A model generated the notes under the pieces. The model saw nothing but the letters and a program-made list of their open reading frames with translations. It made no database searches and was not told the origin of the DNA. Shown piece by piece: positions 60,238-64,000 of a DNA stretch of 64,000 bases (positions are counted from its first letter, which is position 1; each line of letters begins with the position of its first letter). Source of the stretch: Gammaproteobacteria bacterium (GTDB lineage: Bacteria > Pseudomonadota > Gammaproteobacteria > Steroidobacterales > GCA-2729495). The stretch is from positions 2,859,001 to 2,923,000 of the forward strand of contig CP129466.1 in the NCBI GenBank assembly GCA_030583605.1, read 5' to 3'. A program made the translations under genes and the position numbers.

Positions 60238-61173
60238 ATGCTGATCGAGTTCCACCGCCGCATGCTGGCCGACGCTGTGCGCTCGGCCGCGTTCGAGGCG
60301 GCCCTGCGCCGCGTGATCGTGCCGGGCCAGTCGAGCGTTGCCGACATCGGTGCCGGCACGGGCGTCCTCGGCTTCATGGCGCGGCGACTCGGCGCGCGCG
60401 AGGTGCACCTGATCGAGCACGGCGCGGTGATCGCCCTGGCGCAACGCCTGGCGGAGGCGAACGCAATCACCGGCCTGTACTTCTGGCCGGTGCACTCGGC
60501 CGAGATCATCGACCCGCCGCGCGTCGACATCGTGGTCGCCGAGATCCTCGGCAATCTCGCGCTGGAGGAGAACGCACTCGAAACGCTCGCCGACGCCCGC
60601 CGCTTCCTGGTGAACGGCGGCACGCTCATTCCGCGGCGAATCAGCCAGTATGTTGCGCCTGTCGTCGCGGACCGGTTCACGGACGAACTGCACAGCTGGG
60701 ATCGCGCACCCGCGGGGCTCGACTTCAGCGCCGCGCGCGCGGTGTCATTCGACAACCTCTACGTGCGGCGCATCGGCCCGGACGAACTGCTGGCGGGTGA
60801 CACGGCCGCGCAACGCTGGGATGAGATCGACCTCGCCGGCGAAGCAAGCAGCGAACGGCGCGGCACCGCATACTGGGACGTCGGCACGACGACCGCGATC
60901 CACGGTTTCGCGTTGTGGTGGGACTGCGAACTCGTGCCCGGCGTCGTCCTCAGCACCAGCCCGCACGCCGCTCCCACCCACTGGGAGCAGGTGTTTGCGC
61001 CGATCGCAACACCGCTGCAGGCGCTGCCGGGCGACCGCGTGCAGATCAGCATCGAGTCGGAGACCGGCGGCGGCGAAGCCGGCATCGGCATGCGCTGGCG
61101 GGTGAGCCTCGCGCGCGCCGGAACGGAGATTTCGCGGCAGGAGCAGGACATCGGCCGCGGCCATCTCGGCTAG
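60238..61173 (+). CDS. PRMT-like SAM-dependent methyltransferase
   Basis: A 311-residue methyltransferase resembling protein arginine methyltransferases. It has the SAM motif VADIGAGTGVLGFMARRLGA, motif Post-I (REVHLIEHG), and the double-E-like region VAEILGNLALEENAL, in which one Glu is in the usual place and the second is near. The C-terminal half is a beta barrel, as in PRMTs. Bacterial PRMT-like enzymes are uncommon and mostly uncharacterised, so the target is unknown. Start ATG 60238. Confidence 0.7.
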   Translation: MLIEFHRRMLADAVRSAAFEAALRRVIVPGQSSVADIGAGTGVLGFMARRLGAREVHLIEHGAVIALAQRLAEANAITGLYFWPVHSAEIIDPPRVDIVVAEILGNLALEENALETLADARRFLVNGGTLIPRRISQYVAPVVADRFTDELHSWDRAPAGLDFSAARAVSFDNLYVRRIGPDELLAGDTAAQRWDEIDLAGEASSERRGTAYWDVGTTTAIHGFALWWDCELVPGVVLSTSPHAAPTHWEQVFAPIATPLQALPGDRVQISIESETGGGEAGIGMRWRVSLARAGTEISRQEQDIGRGHLG

Positions 61174-61216
61174 CAGGCTACCGGGCTCTCGCGACGCTCT
61201 TAATTACGGTTCTGCT

Positions 61217-61319
61217 CCCACCGGCGGGCGCCGGACTCTGCCCGTCTCCGGGTCTCGCCGCGACCACCGCATCCTCCACCGAGGATCCGCTGCCTTACCG
61301 CAGATTGGCGATGAACCTT
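61217..61319 (-). repeat. Mosaic repeat copy C, 39 kb from copies A and B
   Basis: The stretch 61262-61319 (GACCACCGCATCCTCCACCG onward, with GGCGATGAACC near the end) matches copy B at about three quarters of positions. The preceding CCGGACTCTGCCCGTCTC (61232-61249) matches, in opposite orientation, the block next to copy B at about 21969-21986. So the same blocks recur in a different arrangement. Confidence 0.6.
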
Positions 61320-61358
61320 CTAAAACGGCCTGCCGCAAGTCCGTGCGGACCGGCATCA

Positions 61359-62099
61359 TTATTTCAGGCGCTGCTGGATCTTTCGCGACAGCGGCGCGGT
61401 CAGGTGCAAACCGTCCATGAGCTGCGCGGCCTGCTGGATGCGGCCCGCATCGACGATGTGCCAGAGCCGTTTCGAGCGCCGGATGATGCCCTCCCGCTCG
61501 AGGCGGCGCAGCGTGCGGCTGACGTGCACATAGCTCAGGCCGGCCGCGTCCGCGATCAGTTCCTGGCTGGCCGGCATCACGAAACCGTCGCCTTCGGCCT
61601 CGCCGACCAGGGTCAGCCGGGTCCAGAGTTCCCAGAGCAGGTAGGCGACGCGCTCATACGCGGTCAGCCGTCCGACCGCGACGAGGTGTGCGCGCGTGAT
61701 GGCTTCCTCGTGCGCCTCCACCCACCACAGCGCCACCCCGATGCGGGGTGAGCGGGTGACGAGTTCCAGCACATCCTCCGGGCGGATCAGCGAGTAACGC
61801 AACTCCGTCAGCGCCTGCACGGAGAAGCCGGCGCGCGGCGTGACGAACACCGTCGGCTCGCAGATGTCGCCCGGCAGGACGAAGTCCATCACCTGGCGGC
61901 GCCCGTCGCTCAGGGTGCGGTGCCGGAAGGCCCACCCGGCATGCACCAGCACCGCGGCGCTCATCCGCCGGCCCGCCTCGATCAGGCTGTGCCCGGCCGC
62001 GCAGTGGCGCGGGTTCGCACCGAGCGCCGACAGCGCCTTGATGTCGGCCGGCGTCAGTTCGACCGCGCGTGCGAGCTTGCGGATGAGCGGCGTCAGCAC
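61359..62099 (-). CDS. Crp/Fnr-family regulator
   Basis: A 246-residue regulator. The N-terminal cyclic-nucleotide-binding-like domain includes AAGHSLIEAGRRMSAAVLVH and RRQVMDFVLPGDICEP. The C-terminal HTH is MPASQELIADAAGLSYVHVS and RTLRRLEREGIIRR. It lacks the N-terminal Cys set of Fnr, so it is not an Fe-S sensor of the FNR type; the effector is unknown. It may respond to redox or NO given NnrS and NnrU in the region, which is only inference. An inverted repeat precedes it. Confidence 0.88.
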   Translation of the reverse strand: MLTPLIRKLARAVELTPADIKALSALGANPRHCAAGHSLIEAGRRMSAAVLVHAGWAFRHRTLSDGRRQVMDFVLPGDICEPTVFVTPRAGFSVQALTELRYSLIRPEDVLELVTRSPRIGVALWWVEAHEEAITRAHLVAVGRLTAYERVAYLLWELWTRLTLVGEAEGDGFVMPASQELIADAAGLSYVHVSRTLRRLEREGIIRRSKRLWHIVDAGRIQQAAQLMDGLHLTAPLSRKIQQRLK

Positions 62100-62157
62100 G
62101 AGCCACCCCGGGGCTTTACAGTGCCTTGAACGGGACGAGCTTCTTTCGACACCAAAG

Positions 62158-62171
62158 TTAACATAAGTTAA
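62158..62171. promoter_or_regulatory. TTAAC-ATAA-GTTAA inverted repeat upstream of the Crp/Fnr gene
   Basis: TTAAC (62158-62162) and GTTAA (62167-62171) with a 4-base spacer, 59 bases before the start codon. The AAGTTAA motif is also repeated directly with a 10-base step (62155 and 62165). It could be an autoregulatory site or part of the promoter. Confidence 0.4.
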
Positions 62172-62302
62172 AGCACAGGCCGGCGCGTGTCCGCATTATC
62201 CGGATGCGGAAGAAGTTTCTCGACGCATCACGGGTTTCGCGACAGTCGTCCTGCGGTTACGGGTTCCGCAACAGTTGCGCACGACTGGCAGCTCGATTCG
62301 TC

Positions 62303-62335
62303 GATGCGCCTCGGGTTCACCACACCCGAGGCATC
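62303..62335 (+). other. Strong hairpin in the leader of the DUF2934 gene
   Basis: CCTCGGGT (62309-62316) and ACCCGAGG (62324-62331) pair perfectly with a 7-base loop; GATG (62303-62306) and CATC (62332-62335) extend the stem past a 2-base bulge. It lies 57 bases before the ATG. Attenuator or mRNA-stability role is possible. Confidence 0.45.
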
Positions 62336-62391
62336 GGCACATGGCGGTGCCGCCGCGCGGGCTTCAAGCGGTGACAGGAAAGGAGATACAC

Positions 62392-62670
62392 ATGGCTGAT
62401 CAAAGCCGAACCATCGAAAGCTCCAGGCCAGCAACCGACCCGGCCCGGGCATCCAGGGCCCCGGCCACGCGGCGGACTCGCAGTGCGCCGAGTGTGCTGC
62501 TGGAGGCGACGCTCAATCTGGCCGGCGAGGACCGGCAGCGACTCATCGCCGAAGCGGCTTATTTCCGCGCTGAACGGCGCGGTTTTCAGCCCGGGCGGGA
62601 ACTCGAGGACTGGCTGGCGGCCGAAATCGAAATCGACGCCCTGCTCGGCGACGACGACGGCAGGGCCTGA
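62392..62670 (+). CDS. DUF2934-domain protein
   Basis: A 92-residue protein. The C-terminal domain AEAAYFRAERRGFQPGRELE then DWLAAEIEID is the DUF2934 signature; the N-terminal 45 residues are low complexity and basic. The role is unknown. ATG 62392 has AGGAG (62381-62385) before it. The PilZ gene follows 17 bases downstream, so they probably form one transcript. Confidence 0.85.
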   Translation: MADQSRTIESSRPATDPARASRAPATRRTRSAPSVLLEATLNLAGEDRQRLIAEAAYFRAERRGFQPGRELEDWLAAEIEIDALLGDDDGRA

Positions 62671-62687
62671 CACGCGAGGGAAAGGCC

Positions 62688-63080
62688 ATGGAACATCGTC
62701 TCGGCACGCGCCGTCCGGTTGCGACGGCCGTGACACTGCACCCGCCGGGGGGCATACCTGTCGCCGGGCGGATCCGCGAAGTGAGCATCAGCGGCATGTT
62801 CGTCGAGACTCCACCGGAGCTTTTCTCCGGCAACACGGTGATCGGGGTGGAACTCACCCTGCCCGGCAGCACCGACCTGCGTACCTACCGCTGGCAGGCC
62901 ATGGTGATCCGGAAAGCATCCAGCGGCCTCGGGCTGATGTTCGACCGGTTGCGTCCGCCCGCGATCACGCGGCTGCTCGAGCGCCTCGACGCCGGCCTGC
63001 CATCCTCCAGCGACCTCGTGGCCGACAAGGCGATCCGGAAACAGCGGGCGGCGGGCGGCGCGACATCGTCGCGGTGGTAG
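62688..63080 (+). CDS. PilZ-domain c-di-GMP-binding protein
   Basis: A 130-residue single PilZ domain. The two c-di-GMP-contacting elements are RRPVATAV near the N-terminus and IREVSISGMFVET (the D/NxSxxG element with V-S-I-S-G). It may act in motility, polysaccharide or surface behaviour. It follows the DUF2934 gene in the same direction. Confidence 0.82.
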   Translation: MEHRLGTRRPVATAVTLHPPGGIPVAGRIREVSISGMFVETPPELFSGNTVIGVELTLPGSTDLRTYRWQAMVIRKASSGLGLMFDRLRPPAITRLLERLDAGLPSSSDLVADKAIRKQRAAGGATSSRW

Positions 63081-63244
63081 CGGCACCGCGCTGGTTGCGC
63101 GGCGTGACCTGCGCCGCCGCGGCGGCGCACCATGCGCCCGGTGCGGCCGTAACGCCCGGTCAGGTGGCGTACGCCACCTGACTCCCCGGCCACACTCCCG
63201 TAAAGTACCCCGGCCACGCGCCAGCCAGTGACCGGAGGATCCGT

Positions 63245-64000
63245 ATGCGTATCGATCTCATCCTCGAAGCCAACTCGCCGCCGGATCGCATCGCAGCACT
63301 CGGGCGCATGGCGGAGGAGTACGGCCTCGGCGGCGTGTGGGTCTCCAGCATGCTCGATGCGCGCGATCCCTTCCTCGGGTTTGCGGAACTCGCCCGCACC
63401 AGCCGCAGCATCCGCATGGGGCCGATTGCAGTCAGCCCCTTCGAACTGCACCCGCTGAAGATGGCCACTTCGCTGCTCACCCTGAACGAACTGTCCGGCG
63501 GGCGCGCCCAGATCGTCGTCGGCGGTGGCGGCGGCACGATGACCGCGATGGATATCAAGCCCACGCGCCGGGTGCGCGCCGTACAGGAAGCGCTCGAGAT
63601 CCTGCGGCAGGCTGGGCGCGGCACAGCGGTGACCTACGAGGGCGAGATATTTCGCGTACGCCGCTACCACCCCTCGTGGGCGCGCAGCACCCCGCCCGTG
63701 ATCTACGCCGGCGCCAACCGCGGCCAGATGCAACGCATGGCCGCGCGCCATGCCGACGGCATCATGCTCTCCGACAAAATTGTCGAGCAGGTGCGCGAGG
63801 CACGCGCCGTGATCGACCCGGTGCTGGCCGAGGCCGGTCGCGACCGCGCGGCCTTCCGCCTCAACAACTTCTGGGCCTGGCACGTCAAGGAGACCCGCGA
63901 GGAGGCCGAGCGGGAAGCGCGGATCTGGCTCGCCCTGCGCGGCGTGCTGCTCAGGGCCAATCACCATCATTTCATGAACGAGGCGGACATGGACCTCGTC
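63245..64000 (+). CDS. LLM-class flavin-dependent oxidoreductase, cut by right edge
   Basis: The first 252 residues of a luciferase-like monooxygenase / F420-dependent methylene-tetrahydromethanopterin reductase family member; the frame is open to the last base. Recognisable segments are MRIDLILEANSPPDRIAALG, RSIRMGPIAVSPFELHPLKM, the Gly-rich VVGGGGGTMTAMD, and PVIYAGANRGQMQRMAARHA. GGAGGAT lies just before ATG 63245. A minus-strand frame across the same bases (62885-63970) is a shadow. The cofactor is FMN or F420; substrate unknown. Confidence 0.85.
   Translation, partial: MRIDLILEANSPPDRIAALGRMAEEYGLGGVWVSSMLDARDPFLGFAELARTSRSIRMGPIAVSPFELHPLKMATSLLTLNELSGGRAQIVVGGGGGTMTAMDIKPTRRVRAVQEALEILRQAGRGTAVTYEGEIFRVRRYHPSWARSTPPVIYAGANRGQMQRMAARHADGIMLSDKIVEQVREARAVIDPVLAEAGRDRAAFRLNNFWAWHVKETREEAEREARIWLALRGVLLRANHHHFMNEADMDLV

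Noticed and set aside
62885..63970. Minus-strand open frame at the right edge
   Set aside because: The plus strand of the same bases encodes an LLM-class enzyme with a good ribosome site; the minus frame has no domain.
1..64000. tRNA, rRNA or riboswitch
   Set aside because: I noticed no tRNA T-arm pattern such as GGTTCGAATCC with a matching acceptor, no rRNA block, and no recognisable riboswitch; a covariance search would be needed to exclude small RNAs.

Overview
This is a GC-rich, densely coding chromosomal window of about 60 genes. It probably comes from a gammaproteobacterium near the Xanthomonadales, Nevskiales or Steroidobacterales. That placement is inferred from A-type Fe-S carriers of the ErpA and IscA kind, a UbiM-like ubiquinone hydroxylase, a Grx4-rhodanese fusion, a TonB-dependent receptor and a VPxPA-CTERM protein. 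I found no rRNA, no tRNA and no CRISPR array.

Layout. 0-8 kb: an MFS transporter cut by the window edge, a fused indolepyruvate:ferredoxin oxidoreductase, an APH-type kinase, and an Fe-S block (ErpA, a MarR regulator with a Cys-rich tail, IscA, a three-domain glutaredoxin). 8-17.7 kb: envelope genes, namely a DUF4397 lipoprotein, a serine-hydrolase homologue lacking its nucleophile, an exported ferrochelatase-like protein, a PQQ-type sugar dehydrogenase, an L,D-transpeptidase, a Tat-exported YcbK-like peptidase and NnrU. 17.7-29.2 kb: a putative catabolic locus with two Rieske oxygenases, two PD40 propeller proteins, a TonB receptor, a carboxylesterase and a flavin amine oxidase, broken by an 838-bp repeat-rich gap. 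29-34 kb: small housekeeping and unknown genes.

34-38 kb and 50-54 kb are accessory. They hold three toxin-antitoxin modules (HigBA, AbiE, VapBC), a REP-associated tyrosine transposase (RAYT), an Avd-like gene remnant, a CTERM protein behind a 12-G tract, and nine full copies of a short repeat starting GGTGCCGGGTTTGGCTT, mostly in inward-facing pairs. Between them lie NnrS, UbiM, DUF1838, the oxidative pentose phosphate operon (gnd-zwf-pgl), a cytochrome c, the alpha and beta subunits of a type II DMSO-reductase-family molybdoenzyme, and a nitrilase-fold protein without its catalytic cysteine.

54-64 kb: two methyltransferases (one PRMT-like), a membrane Ser/Thr kinase fused to a TonB C-terminal domain, an SDR, an MFS transporter, a macrodomain protein, a Crp/Fnr regulator, DUF2934 and PilZ proteins, and the start of a luciferase-like monooxygenase cut by the right edge.

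The best candidates for something new are the RAYT with its octamer-built repeats arranged as inward-facing pairs, the paired Rieske/PD40 locus, the kinase-TonB fusion and the exported ferrochelatase homologue.
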